Source: Parabacteroides sp. 52
Lineage (GTDB): Bacteria > Bacteroidota > Bacteroidia > Bacteroidales > Tannerellaceae
Length of the DNA: 64,000 nucleotides
Direction of reading: 5' to 3'
Assembly: GCF_010500925.1 (NCBI RefSeq)
Contig: NZ_QVMG01000020.1
Coordinates: 1-64,000 of the forward strand
The position numbers and the translations under genes were made by a program. Position 1 is the first letter of the stretch. Each line of letters opens with the position of its first letter. This document shows, in pieces, positions 26,939-35,535 of the stretch. The notes under the pieces are model-generated. The model was not told the DNA's origin, ran no database searches, and was given only the letters and a program-made list of their open reading frames with translations.

Positions 26939-27199
26939 ACTGGCACTATCCCAGCTCCTCTTCTTGGATAAGAAGAGGGGGACCACTGCTTGCAGTGGTG
27001 GAGCAGTTTGAATTCTTTATAAACGTATATACCTGTTTTTTAAGTAACTGTTTATAGATACTTATCTATTGCATATTTGTTTGATATTCAGTATAATAAT
27101 ACATTAAACTGCATGAGAATATATCAAACTGCTCCACCACCGGCTGGGCCGGCGGTCCCCCTCTTCTTATCCAAGAAGAGGAGCTAAGATAGTGCCAGT
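26939..27199 (+). mobile_element. MITE-like inverted-repeat element II (complete)
   Basis: A 261-bp element with arms of about 73-76 bp (26939-27011 and 27124-27199) that begin ACTGGCACTATC and end GATAGTGCCAGT. Each arm contains a CTCTTCTT/AAGAAGAG hairpin and a second hairpin closed by an outer GCTCC/GGAGC. In the left arm the second hairpin is CCACTGC/GCAGTGG, in the right arm CCACCGGC/GCCGGCGG: the sequence differs but pairing is kept. The 112-bp centre is AT-rich and non-coding. Copies: 1-195 and a half copy at 57381-57510. Confidence 0.75.
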
Positions 27200-27238
27200 C
27201 AGTATATTAAATAGATAGTGCCAGTCAGTATGTTAAAT
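27187..27238 (+). repeat. 26-bp tandem duplication of the MITE end
   Basis: The last 13 bases of the element plus 13 flanking bases (27187-27212) are repeated at 27213-27238 with one difference. This looks like a slip or a failed insertion event at the element end. Confidence 0.8.
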
Positions 27239-27300
27239 ATATACTAATTATCAATTAATTAGACAAGAAGTATTGTTTCAATAAATGAGTAATAGACACT

Positions 27301-27455
27301 ATTACCCCGAATAGGGGTTTCAGGTGAATAACCGCGGGTTGTCAAACCCGTGGTATACGGTATAGAGACTCATGAGCCCTGGAAGGGGTCAATGATATAC
27401 TCATGAGTCCTGGAAGGAGGTAATGATATACCCCTGAGTCCCGGGAAGGGGCAAC
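27301..27455 (+). repeat. Hairpin and 31-bp tandem-repeat block, module B
   Basis: It opens with ATTACCCC-n5-GGGGTTTC, CAGGTGAATAACCG and a hairpin ACCGCGGGT/ACCCGTGGT, then three 31-bp units built on ACTCATGAGnCCTGGAAGG (27368, 27399, and a shortened one at 27430). The opening part is shared with 57240-57277 in the opposite orientation. No coding potential was seen. Confidence 0.75.
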
Positions 27456-27474
27456 TTTTTTAAATGGAAAATAA

Positions 27475-27562
27475 AATTGCTGATAATTGTCGGCACAATT
27501 GCCGATATATATCGGCACAATTGCCGACAATTATCAGCACAAATGTCGACAACTATCGGCAC
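27475..27562. repeat. Palindromic 4 x 22-bp array B
   Basis: Four units of 22 bp, with cores CTGATAATTGTCGG, CCGATATATATCGG, CCGACAATTATCAG and TCGACAACTATCGG, each joined by CACAAwT. The array is framed by GGAAAATAAAA on the left and TTTTATTTCC on the right, so the whole block is itself an inverted repeat. The same frame is found around array C at 57021-57108. Confidence 0.87.
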
Positions 27563-27719
27563 TTTTATTTCCCCGCATTTTGTACATATAAAATTATATT
27601 TCTTCCAATTGTTTAAGGATGTGAATATTCGCCATTCTCCATTTTCCATTTTGCTTCACGCTTTATGAATCGATCTACGATTCAATAAAAAAAAGAATTA
27701 TATTTGTCTTTTTATTATA

Positions 27720-27903
27720 AGAAGCTGTTTTGAATTTTATTGGAACTTATTTAGTCTTATTTTTTGCTTAGTTGCGTCTTTGCTTTTGGGAGCATAGCGA
27801 GCTATGTGACTAAAAGTAAAGGTGCAGATAAGCAGAAAAGAAGGCTGAAGAAGCCCAATAATAAGTAATAATAAACTATTTCATAAAATTCAAAACAGCT
27901 TCT
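27720..27903 (+). mobile_element. 184-bp MITE-like element upstream of the sulfatase gene
   Basis: Perfect 21-bp terminal inverted repeats (27720-27740, starting AGAAGCTGTTTTGAATTTTA, and 27883-27903) enclose about 142 non-coding bases that contain the palindrome CATAGCGAGCTATG. It ends 14 bp before the sulfatase start codon, so any promoter or hairpin in it could affect that gene. A TATATTTG box just outside at 27699-27706 points into the element. Confidence 0.75.
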
Positions 27904-27917
27904 AAGATCTGAAAGAA

Positions 27918-29357
27918 ATGAAAAAACGAATATTATTGTATGCTCCCAGCCTCTTGGTAGGTGCCGGCTTATCTGCGTGTAGTGATTCTCCCGCAAAAGA
28001 AAAACCTGTAAATGTGATTTATATCCTGGCCGACGACCTGGGGTATGGAGATATAAGTTGTTACGGACAACAGAAGATTCATACGCCCTATCTGGAGCAA
28101 ATGGCAAATGAAGGGATGTTGTTTACACAACATTATGCCGGATGTACTGTCAGTGCCCCTTCGCGTTGTGCCTTGATGACCGGCCTGCATACCGGCCATT
28201 CACAGATACGGGGAAACAAAGAGATCAAACCCGAAGGACAGCATCCGATGGAATCGGGCACCTATACTTTGGGACGATTGATGCAATCGGCCGGATATAC
28301 GACCGGTCTTTTTGGCAAATGGGGGTTGGGGTATCCCGGATCGGAATCGGAGCCTTTGCGCATGGGTTTTGACACCTTCTATGGGTACAACTGCCAGCGG
28401 GAGGCGCATAGCTATTATCCGGATCATTTATGGCATAACGACCAGCGGGTTGACTTTCCGGAGAATGATCATTTCGGCAGGAAGACCTATTCGCAGGATA
28501 TAATTCATCAACAGGCCAAAGAATTTATCCGTGCAAACAAAGAAAAGCCTTTTTTTGCCATGTTAACTTATACCCTGCCGCACGCCGAGTTGAACCTGCC
28601 GCATGACTCCATCTACCAGCAGTATGCCGAGGCATTTGACGAAGTGCCATTCAACAGTGAGATAGGCAGAGGATATTATCCTTCGGAAAAACCCTATGCT
28701 TCTTTTGCTGCCATGGTCTCCCGTTTGGATATGTATGTAGGAGAGATTATGGATGAATTGAAAACCTTAGGTATGGATAAAAACACCCTTGTCATTTTTA
28801 CCAGCGACAATGGGCCGCACCGGGAAGGAGGAGCGAATCCGGACTATTTCCGGAGTTATGGCCCTTTGAAAGGGGTTAAGCGCGATCTGTATGAAGGAGG
28901 TATACGTGTGCCTATGATCGCCTGGTGTCCGGGCCAAATCCCTGCCGATGTGAAGACAGATCATATCAGTGCCTTCTGGGATGTGATGCCTACTTTGGCA
29001 GAACTTACCGGTACCCGCTTGCCGGAGCCAACGGATGGCCTCTCTTTTCTTCCCACCCTCCTTGCGCGGGAAGGACAAGCACAACATACATATCTATACT
29101 GGGAATTTCATGAGATGAACGGTCGCCAAGCACTCCGCAGTGGCAACTGGAAATTGATTCGCCAACCGATAGTGGGAAAAACAATCTTTGAACTCTACGA
29201 CTTAAGTACCGATATACATGAAGATCATAATCTGGCAGAGGAACAGCCGGAACGGGTAAAGCAATTAGCCGCCCTTATGGATGGAGCACGTACGGAATCC
29301 ACCTTGTTTCATTTCGGACGAAAGAGCAATCACATACCGGCTGCTTCAGACAGATAA
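27918..29357 (+). CDS. S-type sulfatase, exported lipoprotein
   Basis: A 479-residue arylsulfatase-family enzyme. Signal peptide and lipobox LSAC give a lipid-anchored Cys21. The metal-binding Asp pair is in YILADDLGYGD (39-40). The maturation motif is SAPSR at 79-83, with Ser in the formylglycine position, so it needs an anaerobic sulfatase-maturing enzyme (anSME), which is not in this window. TSDNGPHREGGANPDYFRS and YEGGIRVPMIAW are typical of the family. It likely removes sulfate from host or algal glycans; the substrate is unknown. Confidence 0.93.
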   Translation: MKKRILLYAPSLLVGAGLSACSDSPAKEKPVNVIYILADDLGYGDISCYGQQKIHTPYLEQMANEGMLFTQHYAGCTVSAPSRCALMTGLHTGHSQIRGNKEIKPEGQHPMESGTYTLGRLMQSAGYTTGLFGKWGLGYPGSESEPLRMGFDTFYGYNCQREAHSYYPDHLWHNDQRVDFPENDHFGRKTYSQDIIHQQAKEFIRANKEKPFFAMLTYTLPHAELNLPHDSIYQQYAEAFDEVPFNSEIGRGYYPSEKPYASFAAMVSRLDMYVGEIMDELKTLGMDKNTLVIFTSDNGPHREGGANPDYFRSYGPLKGVKRDLYEGGIRVPMIAWCPGQIPADVKTDHISAFWDVMPTLAELTGTRLPEPTDGLSFLPTLLAREGQAQHTYLYWEFHEMNGRQALRSGNWKLIRQPIVGKTIFELYDLSTDIHEDHNLAEEQPERVKQLAALMDGARTESTLFHFGRKSNHIPAASDR

Positions 29358-29450
29358 TAAAGAAAGAAGCGGTCTAATATACCGCAGATTACAGAAAAAT
29401 CATTTACTTTGCAACTTCAAAAAGATTGTAATTTTAAATAGGGCATTTGT

Positions 29451-30995
29451 ATGGCACAAGAAGATGTATTTAAAAAACTGGTTTCGCACTGCAAAGAGTA
29501 TGGATTCGTCTTTCCATCGTCAGAGATCTACGATGGATTAGGAGCAGTATACGATTACGGCCAGTATGGGGTTGAGTTGAAGAACAACATCAAGAAATAT
29601 TGGTGGGACAGTATGACTTTACTACACGAAAATGTGGTAGGGCTCGATTCTGCCATCTTTATGCATCCGACCATATGGAAGGCTTCCGGTCACGTAGATG
29701 CTTTCAATGACCCTTTGATAGACAACAAAGATTCCAAGAAACGCTATCGTGCCGATGTACTGATTGAAGATCATCTGGCCAAGATAGAAGAAAAGATAAA
29801 TAAAGAAGTGGAAAAGGCGGCCAAACGCTTTGGAGACTCTTTTGACGAAGCCCAATTTCGCGCCACGAATGGTCGTGTATTGGAATACCAGGCCAAGTGG
29901 CAGGAGATACATACCCGTTTTGCGCAGGCATTAAACGACTCGAACCTGGAAGAGCTGCGCCAGATTATTGTTGATTGTGAGATCGTTTGTCCCATATCCG
30001 GTTCACGCAACTGGACAGAGGTGCGTCAGTTCAATCTGATGTTCTCCACCGAGATGGGATCCACTGCCGAGGGAGCAACGAAAATTTACTTACGCCCGGA
30101 AACGGCACAGGGTATATTTGTCAACTTCCTGAACGTGCAAAAGACCGGTCGCATGAAAATACCTTTCGGCATCGCACAGATAGGCAAAGCCTTCCGCAAC
30201 GAGATTGTTGCCCGCCAGTTTATCTTCCGCATGCGTGAGTTTGAACAAATGGAGATGCAGTTCTTTGTGCGTCCGGGAGAAGAGATGGGCTGGTTCAACA
30301 AATGGAAAGAGACCCGTCTGAAATGGCATAAGTCTATGGGATTGGGCGAAAAGAAATATCGTTACCACGATCACGAGAAACTGGCGCATTATGCCAATGC
30401 GGCTACGGACATTGAATTCGAAATGCCTTTTGGCTTCAAAGAAGTAGAAGGAATCCACAGCCGTACGGATTTCGACCTGAGCCAACACGAAAAGTTCTCC
30501 GGCAAGAAATTACAATACTTCGATCCGGAACTGAATAAGAGTTATACTCCTTATGTGATCGAGACCTCTATCGGTGTAGACCGGTGTTTCCTCAGCGTAC
30601 TGGCTGGCTCGTATTGCGAAGAGACATTGGAAAATGGAGAGACACGTGTTGTCTTGCGGTTGCCGGCAGCCCTGGCTCCGATCAAACTGGCGGTATTGCC
30701 GTTGGTCAAGAAAGACGGACTGCCTGAAAAAGCAGAAGAGATCATCGAGATGCTTCGTTTTGATTTCCGCTGCCAATACGATGAAAAAGATTCGATCGGC
30801 AAACGCTACCGTCGCCAGGATGCTATCGGAACCCCTTATTGCATCACAGTCGATCATGAGACATTGAAAGACAACTGCGTTACGATTCGTTTCCGCGACA
30901 CGATGAAACAGGAACGGGTAGCCATCGATAGCTTGAATGAAATAATTACCGAAAAGGTAAGTATGAAGAATCTGTTGAAAAAAATAATGGAATGA
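29451..30995 (+). CDS. glyS: Glycyl-tRNA synthetase (alpha2, eukaryote-like type)
   Basis: A 514-residue class II synthetase of the single-chain dimer type. The N-terminal EYGFVFPSSEIYDGLGAVYD and MHPTIWKASGHVDAFNDP mark this form. Motif 2 is around AFRNEIVARQFIFRMREFEQME, motif 3 around IETSIGVDRCFLSVLAG, and the C-terminal anticodon-binding domain spans about 400-514. It charges tRNA-Gly. The last four bases overlap the start of the FKBP gene (ATGA). Confidence 0.96.
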   Translation: MAQEDVFKKLVSHCKEYGFVFPSSEIYDGLGAVYDYGQYGVELKNNIKKYWWDSMTLLHENVVGLDSAIFMHPTIWKASGHVDAFNDPLIDNKDSKKRYRADVLIEDHLAKIEEKINKEVEKAAKRFGDSFDEAQFRATNGRVLEYQAKWQEIHTRFAQALNDSNLEELRQIIVDCEIVCPISGSRNWTEVRQFNLMFSTEMGSTAEGATKIYLRPETAQGIFVNFLNVQKTGRMKIPFGIAQIGKAFRNEIVARQFIFRMREFEQMEMQFFVRPGEEMGWFNKWKETRLKWHKSMGLGEKKYRYHDHEKLAHYANAATDIEFEMPFGFKEVEGIHSRTDFDLSQHEKFSGKKLQYFDPELNKSYTPYVIETSIGVDRCFLSVLAGSYCEETLENGETRVVLRLPAALAPIKLAVLPLVKKDGLPEKAEEIIEMLRFDFRCQYDEKDSIGKRYRRQDAIGTPYCITVDHETLKDNCVTIRFRDTMKQERVAIDSLNEIITEKVSMKNLLKKIME

Positions 30996-31543
30996 ACATG
31001 ATAAAAAAGAGTTGGTTTATAGTTCTCATGGCTGTTTGTGCCATGATGATGACATCCTGTAGTGATGATGATGAGAATGAGGTGGATCAGGTATGGAAAG
31101 AAAGAAACAGGGTTCTTTTCTTTGACATTTCGGCCAATTCGGCGTATAAAGAATTAAAATCAGAAGGCAACAATGGTTCTATTTTTTATAAAGTGATAAA
31201 AGAAGGAACAGGCACCCAACCTATCTATTACAACTCTACGGTAAAAGTATATTATACAGGTAGCCGGCTTTCGACAAATGCCGAAAGTGAAGAAGAATTC
31301 TATGATTTTAATGTCGTAGAATATCCGGACAGTGACCCGATGGTTACTACTCCTTCCAGTTTGGTTCAGGGATTTGCCACGGCTTTGCAACACATGGTCG
31401 TGGGAGACCGTTGGGAAGTCTGGATGCCGTACCAATTAGGATATGGCACGACCGGTCAGCAAAGCAACAGTGGCGTAGTCATTATCCCCCCCTATTCTAC
31501 CCTCAAATTTGAGTTGGAAGTTGTAGAAATCGTCCAGCAGTAA
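30992..31543 (+). CDS. FKBP-type peptidyl-prolyl isomerase lipoprotein
   Basis: A 183-residue lipoprotein with lipobox MTSC. The FKBP domain covers about 65-180: VKVYYTGSRL, LVQGFATALQHMVVGDRWEVWMP and YSTLKFELEVVEI are the usual strands and active-site loop. It would catalyse proline isomerisation in exported proteins at the cell envelope. It is translationally coupled to glyS, an arrangement often kept in Bacteroidales. Confidence 0.9.
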   Translation: MNMIKKSWFIVLMAVCAMMMTSCSDDDENEVDQVWKERNRVLFFDISANSAYKELKSEGNNGSIFYKVIKEGTGTQPIYYNSTVKVYYTGSRLSTNAESEEEFYDFNVVEYPDSDPMVTTPSSLVQGFATALQHMVVGDRWEVWMPYQLGYGTTGQQSNSGVVIIPPYSTLKFELEVVEIVQQ

Positions 31544-31593
31544 TTAGAAAGGAAATACGTTCGTTCCATTGAACGTCGATTATACGATTCAAA

Positions 31594-31633
31594 TACGAAA
31601 AAGGCTGTCCCCAAGTGGACAGCCTTTTTCGTA
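31594..31633. terminator. Bidirectional terminator
   Basis: A 17-bp perfect stem (31594-31610 with 31617-31633) has a 6-base loop and internal A5/T5 flanks. It ends the glyS-FKBP transcript on the plus strand and the eight-gene operon on the minus strand. Confidence 0.9.
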
Positions 31634-31659
31634 TGGGGGATCAAGACCTATGCCCTGCC

Positions 31660-32727
31660 TCAATGGAATCGCGGCTTCACATACTTATCCGACGAAGACG
31701 TAAAAGACAGGCGCAGGGGGAAGAGATAAGCTCCCAGCTTCTGAGCCAATGACTTCTCCGGCTTCTGCGGTTCATACTTCTTTATCAGGGAGTAGTCATC
31801 TGCTGCCAAAGCATAAAACTCATCTTGCTCCGCCCCCGTTATGCGGACAGTCCAATCGAACATATTGCCAAAAATCGTGATCGCATCGGCCTCCGGATTA
31901 TAAGCACGGATAGAGACTTTCTGCACATCGTATGTCTTTGTCTCCAATACATAAAACTGATGATTGACATCCACCAGAAAACCCAAGGATCTCTTATTGC
32001 GGAATTCGGTAAGGAACAAATGTTTGATTTGCAGTCCCTCGGGTAAATCAATTGCCCGTACATAAGGACGGTCTTTTGTCCGTTTCAGATGAAAAAGACG
32101 GGCGTTGGCATCCAACACCAGATACCCTTCGTCATATTCCTTGCGGGTAGTCGGGTTGCCGGCAATTGCCGTAGAAGGGAATGTAAATCCTTTTTTCAGC
32201 AAAGCCTCTGTAAACTGACGGCTTTTCTCTTCTTTGACCGTATTGTTCGCCATCTCTATAAATTCGATCCCTTGCTTGGTGATGCGAAACACATCATCGG
32301 GCATTGCCAGATCAACCCGCCCCGACATCGATTCCAACAGGGGATACAGAGGGATATAGGGATGATTCACATCCGAAGGGGTGATACGGAAATTGAAATT
32401 CTCCTGTTGCAGGGCACGTACCGTCAATGGCACACCCTGTAAGGTATCAGGGAACCGCTCGTCGGTCATCAACTGCCTGTAATAAAAGGTAGGCAATAGA
32501 CTGTCTACTTCACGCTGGGTATACTCATTACCGGATAAATCGCGGCGTTTTATTCCTGTTCCATCCTCATTGCCTGTCAATATAAAGTCGCCCAATACGG
32601 AACTATACAGGACAAAAGGAGCCTTTGTCGGCTTAGAGGTAAGGAAGTTATAACACCAGGGCAATTGCCATACCAACAAAAGTACCAGGGTGGTGTAAAA
32701 TAATATCTTGCTAAAACGTAACATCAT
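31660..32727 (-). CDS. DUF4857-type membrane-anchored protein, last gene of the TonB-receptor operon
   Basis: A 355-residue protein with one N-terminal membrane helix (about 8-25) and a large outside domain of beta-strand character. It resembles the DUF4857 proteins of Bacteroidetes, whose function is not known. Repeated FHLKRTKDRPY, FLVDVNHQFYVLET and WTVRITGAEQDEFYAL segments suggest a beta-propeller-like fold. It starts 14 bp after the permease gene and is the end of the operon, followed by the terminator at 31594. Confidence 0.75.
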   Translation of the reverse strand: MMLRFSKILFYTTLVLLLVWQLPWCYNFLTSKPTKAPFVLYSSVLGDFILTGNEDGTGIKRRDLSGNEYTQREVDSLLPTFYYRQLMTDERFPDTLQGVPLTVRALQQENFNFRITPSDVNHPYIPLYPLLESMSGRVDLAMPDDVFRITKQGIEFIEMANNTVKEEKSRQFTEALLKKGFTFPSTAIAGNPTTRKEYDEGYLVLDANARLFHLKRTKDRPYVRAIDLPEGLQIKHLFLTEFRNKRSLGFLVDVNHQFYVLETKTYDVQKVSIRAYNPEADAITIFGNMFDWTVRITGAEQDEFYALAADDYSLIKKYEPQKPEKSLAQKLGAYLFPLRLSFTSSSDKYVKPRFH

Positions 32728-32741
32728 TGCTTTTTTCTGAA

Positions 32742-33413
32742 TTAATCTTGTTTTCCTATTTTAAACCGCAGAACAGATAACCACGAGAGCGAAGTGGCCA
32801 TGACTGTATACATAAATAACCAGGGTATAAATGAATTATAAGCTTCCGGCGTAGAAGACATATAAAATATCTTCAAGACAAATACACTGATTGCCAGATT
32901 AATCACCCGTCGCTTCCAGGCTGGCTCCAGGCAAACCCAGCTCACCAGTAAATAACCCGTTAATCCGGCCAGATACCAGGGCAAGGCAGTCATCAAAATA
33001 TGTTTTGTCATTTCCGGTGCAAGTACCTGTTGCAGGTATATTCCCATCAACAGAAAGTTAGAGACAAAACAAAACACCAATAAAGCAAGGCCGCTCAACA
33101 ACATGGTCATCACCATGCGCAAGGCCGGATAAGGAAGATGCAAGGTCAGTTTCAGACATTTATGATGCATCTCCGGAACAAATTGCACAATAGCCATCAG
33201 GATACCCACCAACAAAGGGATATACTGTAACAAATCGATGAAGATCACATCGCGGCTTAACATCACTTCCCAAAGATGGGCTGGCCCCTGAAAGACAATG
33301 ACCCGGTTCATTCGCAACAGGCAATAACCGGCAAATCCCAAAGTCAATAACAGAGCCAACACAAAATACCATCTTGTCTTAATCCATTCTTTATAAAATA
33401 TAGCTTTCCACAT
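32742..33413 (-). CDS. ABC-2-like permease subunit
   Basis: A 223-residue integral membrane protein with six predicted helices, beginning MWKAIFYKEWIKTRWYF, a typical opening of ABC-2 permeases. It has no other recognisable domain. Because it lies 11 bp downstream of an ABC ATPase gene, it is most likely the permease of that transporter. ABC-2 systems usually export; whether this one moves a metal chelate, a lipid or a peptide cannot be told. Confidence 0.75.
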   Translation of the reverse strand: MWKAIFYKEWIKTRWYFVLALLLTLGFAGYCLLRMNRVIVFQGPAHLWEVMLSRDVIFIDLLQYIPLLVGILMAIVQFVPEMHHKCLKLTLHLPYPALRMVMTMLLSGLALLVFCFVSNFLLMGIYLQQVLAPEMTKHILMTALPWYLAGLTGYLLVSWVCLEPAWKRRVINLAISVFVLKIFYMSSTPEAYNSFIPWLFMYTVMATSLSWLSVLRFKIGKQD

Positions 33414-33424
33414 GCTGTTTTCGT

Positions 33425-34309
33425 TTAATATTTACCGGTAAGACCTATAAAGGCATCTTCCAGGTTTAGTTTATCTGCTTTCAAGTCATTGAAAGGAACT
33501 TGTTTTTCTTTCAATTTCGCCTCCATATCCTCTGCCGGTAGAAAAGAGAATACTTCGAGTTTGTTCTTCCTGACAGACGGATGATAAAGGCCTTCTTCCG
33601 GCTGTAACTCAAAACCTTCCGGCACAGTAGCCGTATAACAACGTATGGTATCCAATAATTGACGCACCGGCTGTTGAATGAGTATAGACCCATAATCCAT
33701 CATGATACAATCGTCGATCAGTCGTTCCATATCCTGTATAATATGGGAAGTCAGGAAGACCGTTTTGTTTTCCGACAAAGCATATTCCCGCAGATAATCC
33801 ACAAACAAGCGCCGGTAACCCGGGTCGAGTCCCAGAGAGAAATCATCCAATACCAACAGCTCCGGATCTTGTGCCAGAATAAGTCCCAAAGCCACCTGGG
33901 AACGCTGCCCACAAGACATGCGGGAGATCCGTTGTCCCGGTGCGACTTTCAACTTATTCATCAATTCGTAATACGCCTCTTTCTTCCAACGCGGATAAAA
34001 GGAAGCATAGAACTTCTCAATCTGTTCGATATTCATAAACTGGTACTGTACGTGTCCTTCAATCAACAGGCCTATATTTTGCCGCAGGACAGGATCCATC
34101 TTTTGTATCTCCTGTCCGAAAATAAGACACTTTCCCGAACGGGGCTTCAGGTAGCCACTCAAGATATTGATAGTCGTGGTCTTACCTGTTCCGTTTTTAC
34201 CTAACAACCCTAATATACGGCCACGAGGCACACTGAAACTCAGATTTTCATAAATCATTCGTTTGCCGTAATAGTGTGTTAAGTCAATACACTCTATAAT
34301 ATTTTCCAT
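33425..34309 (-). CDS. ABC transporter ATP-binding protein
   Basis: A 294-residue ABC ATPase. Walker A is GLLGKNGTGKTTT (about 34-46), the signature is RMSCGQRSQVALG in place of LSGGQ, and Walker B reads LLVLDDF, with Asp where the catalytic Glu is normally found. The switch His is in FLTSHIIQDME. The last 80 residues form a separate C-terminal domain typical of exporters of this type. The Glu-to-Asp change often slows hydrolysis but is tolerated in some families. It pairs with the permease at 32742. Confidence 0.88.
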   Translation of the reverse strand: MENIIECIDLTHYYGKRMIYENLSFSVPRGRILGLLGKNGTGKTTTINILSGYLKPRSGKCLIFGQEIQKMDPVLRQNIGLLIEGHVQYQFMNIEQIEKFYASFYPRWKKEAYYELMNKLKVAPGQRISRMSCGQRSQVALGLILAQDPELLVLDDFSLGLDPGYRRLFVDYLREYALSENKTVFLTSHIIQDMERLIDDCIMMDYGSILIQQPVRQLLDTIRCYTATVPEGFELQPEEGLYHPSVRKNKLEVFSFLPAEDMEAKLKEKQVPFNDLKADKLNLEDAFIGLTGKY

Positions 34310-34370
34310 TTATATCTTATGTAATAAAATTCATTCTTTATACGCATGATGTCATGAGGTGACAGCGTTT

Positions 34371-34940
34371 TTAGAAAAAGAACAAAAAAGCCAAAGGCAC
34401 GAGTATGCCGGCAATAAGTTCAATGCCCCCTCGTCCCCCAAGTCCTTTATTGCCTTTTACCAGGATCAATCCGGTAAGAGTAATCAGGATGAGAGCGATG
34501 GCAAATACATCGGCAAAATGCGTCCACCATTTCCCTGGGTTATAATGGAGCTTGGTCACGGCGCTCAGGAAGTGCCGGCGTTTGACCGATTCATATACGG
34601 CATGGCCGTTTGAGGTATCAACAACCAGGTTAGAGCCACCTTTGAGAAAAACCTTCAAGGTCGTCGGTTGGGGGAAATAATGCTTCGTATAATTTTCTTT
34701 TTCTCCTAAAGGTTCGAGCAGAGAAAGAACATGGGCTTTATCCATCTTCTCTTTCCCCTGTCCTTGTTCGGCAATCACATACTCTTTGCGTTCTACCGTA
34801 AAGTTGGGATTGATCGTATCCCGGTGATTCATAACAATCCCGGAGATAGAATAAATAAGGATCATGCCGGAAAAAAAGAAAGAGAGGTCGCGATGAATAA
34901 TCCGACCCCACTTACGTATAGAGTTACTCTTGAATTTCAT
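34371..34940 (-). CDS. PepSY-associated membrane protein (possible heme-containing reductase)
   Basis: A 189-residue protein with helices at about 18-38, 143-161 and 172-189 and a periplasmic PepSY-like domain between the first two. Histidines flank the helices: His16 (IIHRDLSFF), His39 (VMNHRD), His132 and His141 (LHYNPGKWWTHFAD). This layout is that of the PepSY reductases such as FoxB and XusC, where His pairs hold heme b and electrons reduce a siderophore-bound metal. The role here is inferred. It overlaps the upstream lipoprotein gene by 17 bp. Confidence 0.82.
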   Translation of the reverse strand: MKFKSNSIRKWGRIIHRDLSFFFSGMILIYSISGIVMNHRDTINPNFTVERKEYVIAEQGQGKEKMDKAHVLSLLEPLGEKENYTKHYFPQPTTLKVFLKGGSNLVVDTSNGHAVYESVKRRHFLSAVTKLHYNPGKWWTHFADVFAIALILITLTGLILVKGNKGLGGRGGIELIAGILVPLAFLFFF

Positions 34941-35514
34941 AAGAAGTCGCCTCTACATAGTAGAATGACAAATAGTCTTTACCTGTTGCTTCTTTACGTT
35001 TTTCTATTTTCGCACGGAAATCAGCGATACGGCTTTGTGGCGTGTTGGCCGTCTCTCCACGGGCTTTCTTTTCCGTATCACATCCGGCTTCGCCGTCTCC
35101 ATGATCTTCTGCCGTTTCTGCTTTCAATTGAGATTCCCAATTTTGCAGATAGGCTTCATCGATACGTTGTTCTTTCAATTCGCCCGTTACTTTCACTATA
35201 CTATTGACACATTGGGCATCAAACTTACCCACTTTGCCTCCTTCGATACGGATCGTTTGTGTATCATCACTTCCCATCAGGAAAATCTTACGTCCGCCAT
35301 GTTTACAGATATGGGTACACACACCTTCTACGGTAATTTCTTTGTCTACCTTATCGTCTGCCGTAGCCAACAGATCATCTACTTCCAGGGCAGCAGATTG
35401 AACGGCAGCCGTTGTTGTTTCTTCTGTACTTTTTTTATTTGTGTTGCCACAAGATGTTCCTATCATTAATACACTCAGTAAAACAAGGACACATACTACA
35501 TTTTTCTTTTTCAT
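34924..35514 (-). CDS. OB-fold lipoprotein with Cys/His metal-binding motif
   Basis: A 196-residue lipoprotein (lipobox GTSC, Cys22). Residues about 45-120 form an OB-like beta-barrel of the tRNA_anti type. The first strand loop contains Cys66, His68, Cys70 and His72 in VCTHICKHGGRK, and Cys102 lies opposite, an arrangement suited to binding a metal or heme. Another Cys and acidic residues follow at about 136-146. The C-terminal half is a long charged helix. It is translationally coupled to the PepSY reductase candidate. No close named family is recognised. Confidence 0.75.
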   Translation of the reverse strand: MKKKNVVCVLVLLSVLMIGTSCGNTNKKSTEETTTAAVQSAALEVDDLLATADDKVDKEITVEGVCTHICKHGGRKIFLMGSDDTQTIRIEGGKVGKFDAQCVNSIVKVTGELKEQRIDEAYLQNWESQLKAETAEDHGDGEAGCDTEKKARGETANTPQSRIADFRAKIEKRKEATGKDYLSFYYVEATSYEIQE

Positions 35515-35535
35515 GTTTTTATTTTTAATTGAATA

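Noticed and set aside
26939-27011. tRNA-like gene in the MITE arm
   Set aside because: The arm folds into a three-way junction, but it has no T-loop consensus, anticodon arm or proper acceptor.
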